Part shown: one piece after another, positions 51,892 through 62,386 of the stretch
How positions within the stretch are numbered: position 1 is the stretch's first letter
Layout: each line of letters starts with the position of its first letter
Assembly (NCBI GenBank): GCA_963717075.1
Contig: CAVQVI010000002.1
Span: 62,001-126,000, forward strand
Reading direction: 5' to 3'
Source: JBGOTP01 sp963717075
GTDB taxonomy: Bacteria; Acidobacteriota; Vicinamibacteria; Vicinamibacterales; CAVVIG01
Length of the DNA stretch: 64,000 nucleotides
Program-made: the position numbers and the translations under genes
The notes under the pieces: model-generated
Databases searched by the model: none
What the model saw: the letters and a program-made list of their open reading frames with translations, nothing else
What the model was told of the DNA's origin: nothing

Positions 51892-54408
51892 ATGGGCTAT
51901 CTCTGCATTCACGGTCACTTCTATCAGCCCCCGCGCGAGAACCCATGGCTTGAAGCCATCGAATTACAGGATTCTGCGCACCCCTATCATGACTGGAACG
52001 AGCGCGTCACCGCGGAGTGTTATGCGACCAACGCGGCCGCGCGCATCCTTGATGCTACAGGACGCATTCTCAAGATCGTAAACAACTACCCGAAGATCAG
52101 TTTCGATTTCGGTCCGACGCTGCTCGCGTGGCTGGAAACGAGCGCCCCAAAGGTTTACCAATCCATCCTGGATGCCGACAAAGCGAGCCAGGAAAACTTC
52201 TCTGGACATGGCTCAGCCATCGCGCAGGCTTACAACCACATGATCATGCCGCTGGCCAACAGGCGCGACAAGATCACGCAGGTCATCTGGGGCATCCGGG
52301 ACTTCGAATACCGTTTCGGGCGACGGCCCGAAGGGCTGTGGCTTCCCGAAACCGCCGTGGATACGGAGACCCTGGAGATTCTCGCCGAGCAGAAGATCCG
52401 CTTCACAATTCTGGCCGCGCGCCAAGCGCAGCGCGAGTCCAAGATTGGCGGACGCTCGTGGAAGGACGTCGCCGGCGAACGGATCGATCCCTCGATGGCC
52501 TATCTGTGCCGCCTTCCTTCGGGGCGAACAATCAACCTCTTCTTCTATGACGGGCCCATTTCCAGGGCCATCGCCTTCGAGAATCTCCTCGCGAACGGGG
52601 AGCAGTTCGTCGACCGTCTTATGTCCGGCTTTGCCGAAGAAGTACGGCCGTGGCCCGAGTTGGTCCACGTGGCGACCGACGGCGAGACCTTCGGCCATCA
52701 CCACAAGATGGGCGAAATGACCCTGGCCTTCGCTCTGGATCGGATCGAAGCCGGGGACCTCGCCAAGATCACCAACTACGCGGAGTACCTGGAGCGGCAC
52801 CCGCCCATTCACCGCGTCGAGATTCTTGAAGATAGCTCGTGGAGTTGCATCCACGGCGTCGAGCGCTGGCGAAGCAATTGCGGGTGTAACTCCGGCCGCC
52901 ACCCGGACTGGAATCAAGAGTGGCGCGCACCGCTTCGACAGGCGCTGGACTGGCTGCGCGACACGGTGGCATCGAAGTATCAAGAAGAGGCTCTCCCGCT
53001 CTTTGCAGATCCCTGGGCAGCGCGTGACGACTATATCGATGTGGTTCTCGACCGTTCCCCAGACCGCATCGACCGGTTCCTCCGCTCCCACGCGGCTCGC
53101 GAGTTGAACGCCGCCGATCGGGTCACTGCGCTCAAGCTTCTCGAGATGCAGCGGCACGCCATGCTGATGTACACGAGCTGCGGCTGGTTCTTCGATGAGC
53201 TTTCGGGAATCGAGACGGTCCAGTGTCTTCAATACGCTGGCCGTGTCATCGACCTGGCACGACAGCTCTTTCCCGACGATGTCGAGACGGCATTCGTTGA
53301 GAAGCTTGCGGAGGCCAAGAGCAACATTCGTGAACAGGCTGACGGCGCTCAAATCTACCGCCGGTGGGTACGGCCGGCCGTCATCGACCTCCGGAAAGTC
53401 GCCGCTCACTACGCCATTGCCTCGGTGTTGGAGCCCTCCATGGAATTGCGCCGCGTCCATTGCTACGAAGTCCAGCGCGAGGATTTTGCAGTTCGCGAAC
53501 AAGAGAGAACGAAACTGGCGATCGGGCGAGTTCGGATCTGTTCCACGATCACGGCTGAATGCGCGCTTCTTACTTTCGCGGCACTGCACCTCGGCGACCA
53601 TCAAATACGGGTGGGTGTGCGCGAATCGCCGGACGACTCGGCCTACGTGGCCATCGTGAACGAATTGTCGGAAGCCCTCCTCGGCCCCAAAGCCGCTGAG
53701 ATTGGCCTGCCGCTGGATGAAGGGTTTGGGAACAACGCCGATTCCCTGCACTCGTTGTTCAAGGATGAACAACGCAAGATCCTGGAACTGATCCTCGCTC
53801 CTCTTGTGGCCGAAGCAGAGGCCGTGCACAGTCGACTGTACGCTCAGAACGCAGACTTGATGCGTTCCCTCGCGAACCTCCAGATACCTCTGCCGAAGAC
53901 CTTGCGCGCATCGGCCGAATTTGCGTTGAACCGACAGCTGCGTGAGGAATTCTCGGGCGAGGAGCCCAATCTCCAGAGGATTGCACCGCTCATCGAAGAA
54001 GCCAAAGCCATCAATGTGTCTCTCGACCTCTCAACGCTGGAATACGCCTTGCGCAGCCGCCTCGAGCAGATGGCTGAGCAGCTCTCGGCTTGCCCGGTCG
54101 ATCCACTGCTGCTCCCCCGGCTTCGAGCCGCCGTCGAACTGGCACGTTCCCTGCCCTTTCCAGTGAATCTGTGGCAGGTCCAGAATCTCTTCTACGAGCA
54201 GCTTCGGTTTCTCGCTCGCAATGCTCACGCGGGGATACCACAGACGCCCGCAGCAATTTCGGCCAGCGACCTTGCAAAACTGGGCGAAACGCTGCTCTTC
54301 ACGCCCCAGGCGCTGGACATGCTGGTCCATTCGGCACGGACCGACTCACGGTCCGGTGTGGTCCACAAAAATGATTTGCTCATCGATGATCGTACGCCGT
54401 CGGTGTGA
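51892..54408 (+). CDS. Glycoside hydrolase family 57-like protein with DUF3536
   Basis: 838 residues. The N-terminal GH57 domain has YLCIHGHFYQPPRENPWLEA (His at the barrel start), YPKISFDFGPTLLAWLE, GLWLPETAVDTETLEILAEQ (catalytic-type Glu) and HVATDGETFGHHHKMGEMTL (Asp of the pair). From about residue 300 DUF3536 follows: WSCIHGVERWRSNCGCNSGR, MLMYTSCGWFFDELSGIETV, RLFPDDVETAFVEKLAEAKS. Such proteins are predicted alpha-glucan processing enzymes. ATG at 51892; a TTG at 51868 is an alternative. Confidence 0.92.
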   Translation: MGYLCIHGHFYQPPRENPWLEAIELQDSAHPYHDWNERVTAECYATNAAARILDATGRILKIVNNYPKISFDFGPTLLAWLETSAPKVYQSILDADKASQENFSGHGSAIAQAYNHMIMPLANRRDKITQVIWGIRDFEYRFGRRPEGLWLPETAVDTETLEILAEQKIRFTILAARQAQRESKIGGRSWKDVAGERIDPSMAYLCRLPSGRTINLFFYDGPISRAIAFENLLANGEQFVDRLMSGFAEEVRPWPELVHVATDGETFGHHHKMGEMTLAFALDRIEAGDLAKITNYAEYLERHPPIHRVEILEDSSWSCIHGVERWRSNCGCNSGRHPDWNQEWRAPLRQALDWLRDTVASKYQEEALPLFADPWAARDDYIDVVLDRSPDRIDRFLRSHAARELNAADRVTALKLLEMQRHAMLMYTSCGWFFDELSGIETVQCLQYAGRVIDLARQLFPDDVETAFVEKLAEAKSNIREQADGAQIYRRWVRPAVIDLRKVAAHYAIASVLEPSMELRRVHCYEVQREDFAVREQERTKLAIGRVRICSTITAECALLTFAALHLGDHQIRVGVRESPDDSAYVAIVNELSEALLGPKAAEIGLPLDEGFGNNADSLHSLFKDEQRKILELILAPLVAEAEAVHSRLYAQNADLMRSLANLQIPLPKTLRASAEFALNRQLREEFSGEEPNLQRIAPLIEEAKAINVSLDLSTLEYALRSRLEQMAEQLSACPVDPLLLPRLRAAVELARSLPFPVNLWQVQNLFYEQLRFLARNAHAGIPQTPAAISASDLAKLGETLLFTPQALDMLVHSARTDSRSGVVHKNDLLIDDRTPSV

Positions 54409-54658
54409 CGCGAGCGTGAACGGACGCACTGTCCGCTGCCGATCGGTTCCGCCGCGTCGTGTCCTGCCCGGAGCGGTCCCCGGTCGGTAACAAGTTCGCA
54501 AAATCGTCGGACGAGTTCCTGCGTCCATCGCACTCGATTGCGGAATATGGGTTCGCGGACGGACGTGTTCGATTACACTGGAGAGTCAATCTGCGCCCGG
54601 CTCGCACGTCTGATCGGGCCGCCGCGAACCTCGTACGAACCTGGAGGACGAGAGACAG

Positions 54659-56178
54659 ATGGAGAGACTCGCGCAGTTCAACGGACGCCTTCTCATGCTC
54701 GGCTGCGGCTCGGTCGGCCAATGCACGCTGCCGCTCGTGCTTCGCCATATCGACATGCCGGCCGACCGCATCACGGTGATGGACTTCGAGGACGTGCGTC
54801 CGCGAATCGAAGGAGTCGCTCCAGGCCGGGGTGGTGTTCAGGCAGGCGCGGCTGACGCGCGAGAACTACACGTCGATGCTCGGCGGAGCTCGTGGGTCCG
54901 GGCGACATGATCGTCGATCTGTCCTGGAACGTCGAAACGTTCGACGTGCTGGCCTGGTGCGGCGAGCACGACGTCCGGTACCTCAACACGTCGCTCGAGG
55001 AGTGGGATCCGTACGGCGACATCGAGAACAAGTCGCCCTACGAGCGCAGCCTGTACTCGCGGCAGATGCAGATCCGCCAGCTGAAGAGCGCGGCTCAATT
55101 CGCGGAGCAAGCCGAGTCCGACGGCCATCATCGACCACGGCGCCAACCCTGGCCTCGTCAGCCACTTCACGAAGCGCGCGCTGCTCGAGATCGCGCACGA
55201 CGATGCTCGAACGCGGCCGTCCCGGCGGCGACCGGCGTCGACCAGAACGGCGTTCGAGAAGCTCGATCGCCGAGGCCGACCGTCAAGCCGAGGGATCGTT
55301 CGCGCGGCTCAGCCAGGCCACGGGCACCAAGGTCGTGCACATCTCGGAGCGCGACACGCAGGTCTCGTCGCGGCCCAAGGCAATGGACGAATTCGTCAAC
55401 ACGTGGTCGATCGAAGGCTTCTTCGAGGAGGGCACGGCGCCGGCCGAGCTCGGATGGGGCACGCACGAGCGCCGTCTGCCGAAGACATGCTCACACGCCG
55501 ATCGGCGGTCCCGGCAACCAGATCTTCCTCGCGCAGCCGGGCATCCGCACCTACGTCCACTCCTGGGTTCCCGAGCGGCGGTCCGATCATCGGAATGGTG
55601 GTGCGCCACGCCGAGTCGTTCACGATCAGCGATTACCTGACGGTGTGGGAGGACACCGATCGAAGGGCGGCGCGCGGTCTATCGTCCGACCGTGCACTAC
55701 GCCTACATGCCGTGCGACAACGCCATCCTCAGCCTGTACGAGCTCACGATGCGCAACTACGCAGCTCCAGCCGAAGCTGCGAATCATGACCGACGAGATC
55801 ACCGACGGCATCGAGGAGCTCGGCGTCCTCCTGATGGGGCACGGCCTGACGACGTGGTGGACCGGCTCGCAGCTGGACATCCACGAAACACGGCGGCTGG
55901 TGCCGGGCCAGAACGCGACCACGCTGCAGGTCGCTGCATCGGTGCTGGCGGGGATGGTGTTCATGATTGGCAACCCGTGCAAGGGCATTCTGGTGCCCGA
56001 CGAGCTGCCGCATAAGGAGATGCTCGACGTCGCGGGCCCGTACCTCGGTCCCTGTCCATCGGTGCAGTCGGACTGGACGCCGCTCGAGAGTCGCTCTCGC
56101 CTCTTCGCGAAGTGGGGCGCGCCGGCGGTGGCCGACGCGGACCTCTGGCAGTTCGCCAGCTTCGCGGTCGAACCGTGA
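54659..56178 (+). CDS. hss: Homospermidine synthase paralogue 1, many apparent frameshifts
   Basis: About 500 residues across at least eight one-base breaks. N-terminal NADP-binding: NGRLLMLGCGSVGQCTLPLV, HIDMPADRITVMDFEDVRPR. Then LVGPGDMIVDLSWNVETFDV, VRYLNTSLEEWDPYGDIENK, AIIDHGANPGLVSHFTKRAL, VVHISERDTQVSSRPKAMDE, FVNTWSIEGFFEEGTAPAEL, GWGTHE, FLAQPGIRTYVHSWVP and GMVVRHAESFTISDYLTVWE. These are saccharopine-dehydrogenase-fold homospermidine synthase signatures. Product: homospermidine from putrescine. First gene of a four-gene block; the stop lies 83 bases before argA. Confidence 0.85.
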
Positions 56179-56261
56179 TGTTGTCGGCACTTCGTTACTT
56201 GACACGGTCGGGGGCGGTCACCAATATTCGCTCTCGCGGCCACTCGCGACGGCACTGAGAC

Positions 56262-57550
56262 GTGAAGCTGACCGACCTGCGCGGGCATCCTGCAGTACAT
56301 TCCGCAGTTCCGCGAAAAGACCTTCATTCTGGCGCTCGACGGCGACATCGTCACGGACGACAACTTCGCGACGCTGCTGCTGGACGTGGCGCTGCTGTGG
56401 TCGCTGAACATCCGCGTCGTGCTCGTCCACGGCGCGTCGGCGCAGATCCGGACGCTCGCCGAAGAGCGTCACGTCGAGGCCTCGGACTTCGACGGCGCAG
56501 GCGTGACCGACGCCGCGACGCTCGATCTCGCGCTCACCGCCGCCAACCGGCTGACGCACGAGATTCTCGAAGGCCTGTCGGCCAACGACCTGCGCGCCGC
56601 GTGCACGAACGTGCATCATCGCGCATCCGGTCGGCATCATCCAGGGCGTCGATCATCTGTTCACCGGGCAAGGTCGAGCGCGTCGACGCGGAGCTGCTCC
56701 AGTCGCTGCTCAGCGCAGGGCGTCGTGCCGGTCATCCCGCCGCTCGGCTTCGACGGCGACGGCAAGACGTATCGCGTGAACTCCGACGGCGTGGCGGTGG
56801 CGGTGGCGGAGCAGTTGAAGGCGATCAAGCTGATCTTCGTCACGTCGCAGACGGGCCTGATGTACCGCGGCGAGCCGATCCGGCAGATGCTCGTCGCGGA
56901 GCTCGCGAAGCTCGTGCAGCAGAACGGCGCGGGCTTCGCGCCCGAGATGACTCTCGAAGGCGCAATACGCGATCGCCGCGTGCAACGCCGGCGTGCCGCG
57001 CGTCCACGTGATCAACGGCACGCTCGACGAGGGGCTGCTGGGCGAAGTGTTCTCCAACCACGGCCTCGGGCACGCTGATCTACGCGAACGAGTACGAGCA
57101 CATCCGCCCGGCGAAGAAGAAGGACGTGCGGGCCATTCAGATGCTGACCAAGCAGGCGGTCGAGGCGGAGGAGCTGGTGAAGCGCACGAGGACGATGATC
57201 GAGAAGAGCCTCGGCGATTACTTCATCTTCGAAATCGACAAGAATCCCGTCGCCTGCGTCGCGCTGCACGTCTATCCCGAGAAGAACGTAGGGCGAGCTG
57301 GCGTGCCTCTACGTCAGCTCCTCGCACGAGAACGAAGGCATCGGCCGGAAGCTGATTCAGTTCGTGGAAGACAAGGCGCGCGAAAGAGGGTCTGAAGGAG
57401 CTGCTGGCGCTCTCGACGCAGGCGTTCACGTATTTTCAGTCGAAAGGCGGGTTCCTCGAAGGCACCCCGGATGACCTCCCGCCCGTCCGCCGGGAGAAGT
57501 ACGAGCAGAGCGGCCGGAACTCGAAGGTGCTGGTCAAGAAGCTCAAATGA
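56262..57550 (+). CDS. argA: N-acetylglutamate synthase, with frameshifts
   Basis: About 430 residues across several one-base breaks. Starts VKLTDLRGILQYIPQFREKT FILALDGDIV (GTG at 56262) in the amino-acid-kinase-like domain: VVLVHGASAQIRTLAEERHV, TAANRLTHEILEGLSANDLR, VIPPLGFDGDGKTYRVNSDG and KLIFVTSQTGLMYRG. The C-terminal GNAT domain has KKKDVRAIQMLTKQAVEAEE, LGDYFIFEIDKNPVACVALH, SSSHENEGIGRKLIQFVEDK and FTYFQSKGGFLEGTPDDLPP. It makes N-acetylglutamate, the first step toward ornithine. The stop overlaps the hss2 start (ATGA). Confidence 0.85.
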
Positions 57551-59013
57551 CGATGACATTTCTCACGATCTCTTCGTCGGCTTCGGCGCCGTCGCGCGCT
57601 GCACGCTGCCCATTCTGCTGCGCCACATCACGATCGATCCCAAACGCATCACGATCATGGACTTCGAGCCGGACGACGCGGCGCTGAAGCCCTGGATCGA
57701 GCAGGGCATCACCTTCGTCAGGAACCGCGTGACCGAGGACAACATGGGCGCGCTTCTCGGCGAGCATCTCTCGGCCGGCGATCTGCTGATCGATCTGGCC
57801 TGGAACATCGACTGCTGCGAGATCCTGCAGTGGTGCCACGACCGCGGCGTGCTGTACATCAACACGTCGGTGGAGCTGTGGGACCCGTACGCGGGCGCCG
57901 CCAACAAGCATCCGACCGAGCGGACGCTCTACTGGCGTCACATGAACATCCGCCGGATGATCGCGGCGTGGAAGGAGCCCGGGCCGACGGCGGTCGCTCG
58001 AGCACGGCGCGAATCCAGGCCTGATCAGCCACTTCACCAAGCAGGCACTCCTCGACATCGCCGAGCGGGCGCTGGCCGAGCGGAAGGTCGCCGGCGCACA
58101 GGCGGAGAAGATCGCGCAACATCGCGAAGGCGCTGGAGTTCAATCACCTGGCCAGCGAGCTCGGCGTCAAGGTGATTCACTGCAGCGAGCGCGACACGCA
58201 GATCACCGATCGACCGAAAGAGGTGAACGAGTTCGTCAACACCTGGAGCGTCGAGGGCTTCCGCGAGGAGGGGACGACGACCGCCGAGATGGGCTGGGGC
58301 ACGCACGAAAAGGAGCTGCCCGCCGCTGGCGTTCGAGCACCGCGACGGCCCACGGAGCCAGATCTGTCTGGCGCGGATGGGCATCAACACGTGCGTCGTG
58401 AGCTGGGTTCCGCCGGACCACCACATCGTCGGCATGATCGTCCGCCACGGCGAGGCATTCACGATCACCGAGAAGCTCACGGTCTGGGAGGACGGCAAGG
58501 CGATCTACCGTCCGACCGTTCACTACGCCTATTGCCCGTGCGACTGCGCCATCGCGTCGCTCTACGAGCTGCGCGGCGCGATTACGATCTGCAGCCGCGC
58601 ATCCGCATCATGACCGACGAGATCACCAGCGGCGCCGACATTCTCGGCGCGCTCGTCATGGGCCACCCCTATCAGTCGTGGTGGTGCGGCATCGGATCTC
58701 GACATCGAGGAATCGCGGCGCCTGGTGCCCCACCAGAACGCCACGACGATGCAGGTGGCGATCTCCGTCGTCGCCGCGTGCATGTGGATGCTCGAGAATC
58801 CGCGGCGCGGGGTCTGCGTGCCCGACGACCTGCCGCACGATTACATCCTGGAGCATCAGCAAGCCCGTATCTCGGCACGGTTCGTCTCGGTGCGCATCGG
58901 ACTGGAATCCGCTGAAGCACTACGCCAACGCGTTCCACGGCTTCAACCGGCCGCAGATCGATCGGTCGGACCCGTGGCAGTTCAAGAATTTCCTGATCAC
59001 CGAGGGTGACTAA
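57547..59013 (+). CDS. hss: Homospermidine synthase paralogue 2, many apparent frameshifts
   Basis: About 489 residues. LFVGFGAVARCTLPILLRHI, ITIMDFEPDDAALKPWIEQG, AGDLLIDLAWNIDCCEILQW, VLYINTSVELWDPYAGAANK, VVEHGANPGLISHFTKQALL, VIHCSERDTQITDRPKEVNE, FVNTWSVEGFREEGTTTAEM, INTCVVSWVPPDHHIVGMIV and the C-terminal GGCVPDD-type VCVPDDLPHDY. It is clearly homologous to hss1 but divergent, so the two are not a recent duplication. Extra bases near 57992, 58112, 58320, 58580, 58690 and 58860 break the frame. Its ATG overlaps the argA stop. Confidence 0.85.
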
Positions 59014-60218
59014 GTGGACGAGAAAACGCTCCTTCGTCTGACGAAGACGCACGGCACGCCGCTCGTCGTCGTCGACCACAAGGTGCTTGCGGGAGAACTA
59101 CGCGCAGTTCCGCAAGTACCTGCCGCGCGTCCAGGTCTATTACGCCGTCAAGGCCAACAGCGCGCCCGAGATCGTCCGGACGTTCTACGAGGCGGGCGCG
59201 AGCTTCGACGTGGCGAGCGTGCGCGGAGTTCCTGACCGTCTACGAGAACGTGAAGGACCTGCCCGACGAGCAGCGGCAGGACTTCATCTGGGATCGCATC
59301 ATCTACGCCAACCCGATCAAGGCGACCGAAACGCTCGAGCAGCTGGATCAATACAAGCCGCTCGTCACCTACGACAACTACGAGGAAGTGATCAAGATCG
59401 CGCGCTACGCGCCGCACGCCGGCCTCGTGCTGCGGCTGAGCGTGCCGAACACCGGGTCGATGGTCGAGCTGTCGAGCAAGTTCGGCGCGCTGCCCGGCGA
59501 GGCGGTCGATCTGATGGTCTTCGCGCAGCAACGCCAAGCTCGAAGTCGAGGGCCTGAGCTTCCACGTCGGCAGCCAGTGCACGAACGTCCAGAACTACAT
59601 CCAGGCGCTGCACCTGTCCGCGGGCGTGTTCGCCGAGGCCAAGACGCGCGGCTTCGAGCTCAAGCTGCTCGACATCGGCGGCGGCTTCCCGGCGCACTAC
59701 GACGACACCGGTCCCGGCGTTCAGGACCTTGCGCGCAAACGATCAACCCGGAGCTCGATCGCCTCTTCCCGCAGCCGATCGAGATTCTCGCCGAGCCGGG
59801 ACGGTTCCTCGTGGCGTCAGCCGCGACCGCCGTCGCGCAGATCATCGGCAAGGCGGTGCGCGGCGGGAAGCTCTGCTACTACGTCAACGACGGCGTCTAC
59901 CAGACGTACAGCGGCGTGATCTTCGACCACTGCCAGTATCCGTTGAAGAGCTTCAAGAACGGTCCGACGCAGATCTGCTCCGTGTTCGGTCCGACCTGCG
60001 ATGCCCTCGACACGATCACGCTGGCCGAGGAACTGCCCGACATGGAGCTCGGCGACTACGTCTACGCGCCGAACATCGGCGCGTACTCCGCGGCCAGCAG
60101 CACGTACTTCAACGGCTTCCCGCCGGCGAAGGTCGTGCACGTGAATCAGGAAGCTGCCGCGCCGAGGGAAACAGGCGCCGCAAGCAGGCAGGAGGTTCGG
60201 GCGGCCGAAGGGAATTGA
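59014..60218 (+). CDS. Ornithine-decarboxylase-like PLP enzyme (alanine-racemase fold), with frameshifts
   Basis: About 400 residues from a GTG that directly follows the hss2 stop. PLP lysine in QVYYAVKANSAPEIVRTFYE, then DFIWDRIIYANPIKATETLE, LVTYDNYEEVIKIARYAPHA, FHVGSQCTNVQNYIQALHLS, LKLLDIGGGFPAHYDD, ILAEPGRFLVASAATAVAQI and SVFGPTCDALDTITLAEELP. GPTCD with Asp after Cys is the ornithine/lysine-type form; diaminopimelate decarboxylases usually have CE. This supports putrescine production for the two homospermidine synthases. Breaks near 59085, 59222, 59529, 59711 and 59737. Confidence 0.83.
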
Positions 60219-60295
60219 GGACGCTGGGCTTGTCCGGATTCTGAGCGACGCTGCGCATTCGACCCGATCGCGCCAGTGTCGACACTGTTGAATGC

Positions 60296-62385
60296 CTATC
60301 GCACGAACAGTTGCAGACGGGGAAAAGCAAACCGTCCGGCGACGGCGTCGATGACGGTCACCTGACACGTGTAGAGACCCGGCTTCAGACTGCCGCCGGG
60401 GACCTCGAACTGGAAGACTGCGGCATGGCGATCGGCGACGTCGACCTGCGTCCGCTCGACGATCGGCGTTTCGAACACTTTCGTTCGCCCGCGATAGAAC
60501 GCCAGGCTCGTGCGCAGCTGCGGCGCGCCATTGTCCGTCGCGGGATCGTACACCTCGTAATAGAAGTACACGTGCTGATCGGCCCCGATGATGTGCGTGA
60601 GGTTCGGGACGAGCTGAACGCCGTCGCGGACGAGCGGGCTCGACGTCTTCCGGCCCGTGACGGTCTGCAGCTGCGTGCCGAGCACCAGCGAGCTGATTTT
60701 GACGGACGCCTGTTTGAGCTCCGGGACCGCTACCGGCGCCTCGAACGTGCCCATCTGACCGCCGCGTTCTCGCGCACGACGATCTTCACCGAGAAGCGCC
60801 CGGGCGGCAGCGTGACGCCGGTCTGGTAGAGCACCTGCCGTGCCGACAGTGACTCGGCAGTCGCGGGAGGGAGTGTCAGGGTGTCCCGGATCCGGCCAAC
60901 GGGCGCGCCACGTTCGTCGCGAATCACGCCGGCGACATCGAGGGTTGTCTTCTCCTTGGATATCGGGACGGCCGAACCAGGCACGGCAACGGAGATCGGC
61001 ACGTAGTACCTGTCGGCTGCGAGTCGGAACCAGCCCGCCGTGACGAACAGCGGCACGTCGGTCGCGGCGATCGGCGTCGCCAGCTGCTCGAGGAGCTGCG
61101 CCTCGCGATCGTCGTTCGCCGTGTGTGCGAAATCGCGGTCGGCGTAGTAGCCGTCCTTCGCGTCCACCTTGACGTTCGACCGGTTCCTCACGCGGACGGT
61201 GATGCGGCGAAAGCGTCCGTCCTTTGCGGCGTTCGTGCTCGAGAAGCCGAGAATGTAGTACGACGAGATGTCGCGTTCCACACGCGCGAATGCCTCGCCG
61301 AAGTCGTTCGTGTCGGTGAACGCCGTGCCGCCGGTGTCCGAGGCGAGCGACGTCAGCGTCTCCTGCTGGGCCGCGAGCTGAGTGAACTGGTTGGCCACGG
61401 CCGATCCCGTGAAGGCGCCGAGTCCGCCGCGGCTCGCCTGCCTCGCGCTGCCTCCGGGCACGACGGCCTGCAGCCCACGGGCATCGACCGGGTAGATGCT
61501 GACGTTGGCGCGCAGCGCGGCGTTCACGGCAGCGCGCAGCTCGACCTGATTGTCGGTTCCGCTCCGCTGCATGCCGGAGCTGAAGTAGATGATCGCCTTC
61601 TTCTGCTGAATCGGCTGCAGCGCTTCGGCCAGCGTTCGCAGGGCGCGAAGGCGCACGTCGTTGTTGAACGTGTCGAGCTCCTGCGCGCTTTGATCGACGG
61701 TCGTCGAATCGTCCGTTGCTGTCTGAGCGGCACTGTCGGTCGCCGACGTGCTGGCGTCGACCGCGGCGAACGCCGTGCCTTCCGCCGATGACAACCCGGA
61801 CAGCACGGAACGCACGCGGTCCTTGCCGCTCGTGAAGTCTGTCAGAACCTGAAGGCTCGTGTTGATGGCGGTGACCGCAACGAGATCCGCCGGAGACATC
61901 TGCTCGTCCACCCACTTCAGCGCGCCGTCCATCGCCTTCTGCACATCGTCGGGTTCCATCGAGCTCGTATCGAAGACCAGCGTCAGGAGCCGACGGCCGG
62001 CGACTTCCTCAGACGTCAGCGGATGCGACGGGATCGGTTCGACCGCGGACCGCACGGCCTCCGGCGCGGGTGCGGGCGCGGGCGTTGCGTACGGCGCCGC
62101 GGCCGTCAGCGTTGTTCCGCCTGCGATCGGTGCAGCCGATGCCGCGATCTCCTCGTACGCGAACGTCAGAATCTGCTGGCGTGCGCCGTCCTCGAGCAGG
62201 TCGAAATCGTCGGCCTTCAGCCCGCGGACGACGGCGCCGGAGCGATCGCGGACGACGACGTCCACGAGCACGAGGTTGACGCTGCTCCGAAACACCGGCG
62301 GCGCCTGGGCAGAGGGCTGCTGGCCGGGCAACGTCTGAACGGCGAGGATGACGAGCGCCGCGCCAGTGACGACAGTGCGCCTCAC
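60296..62385 (-). CDS. Exported VWA-domain protein, one apparent frameshift
   Basis: About 696 residues. Signal peptide VVTGAALVILAVQTLPGQ. Then VNLVLVDVVVRDRSGAVVRG and LKADDFDLLEDGARQQILTF, the usual N-terminal extension of acidobacterial VWFA proteins. The VWA domain has RLLTLVFDTSSMEPDDVQKA (DxSxM variant), KKAIIYFSSGMQRSG and SIYPVDARGL. After SYYILGFSSTNAAKDGRFRR a beta-rich C-terminal region follows; a break near 60765 separates it (FEAPVAVPELKQASVKISSL, FQFEVPGGSLKPGLYTCQVT). It is likely a periplasmic protein. A TonB receptor precedes it by a base or two. Confidence 0.85.
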
Positions 62386-62386
62386 G

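Noticed and set aside
52213..53829. A 538-codon minus-strand frame opposite the GH57 gene
   Set aside because: The plus-strand GH57/DUF3536 protein has catalytic motifs; the minus frame is its shadow.
54659..60218. Programmed ribosomal frameshifting in the polyamine block
   Set aside because: There are too many breaks, mostly extra single bases, at unrelated sequences without slippery heptamers. Consensus error is simpler.
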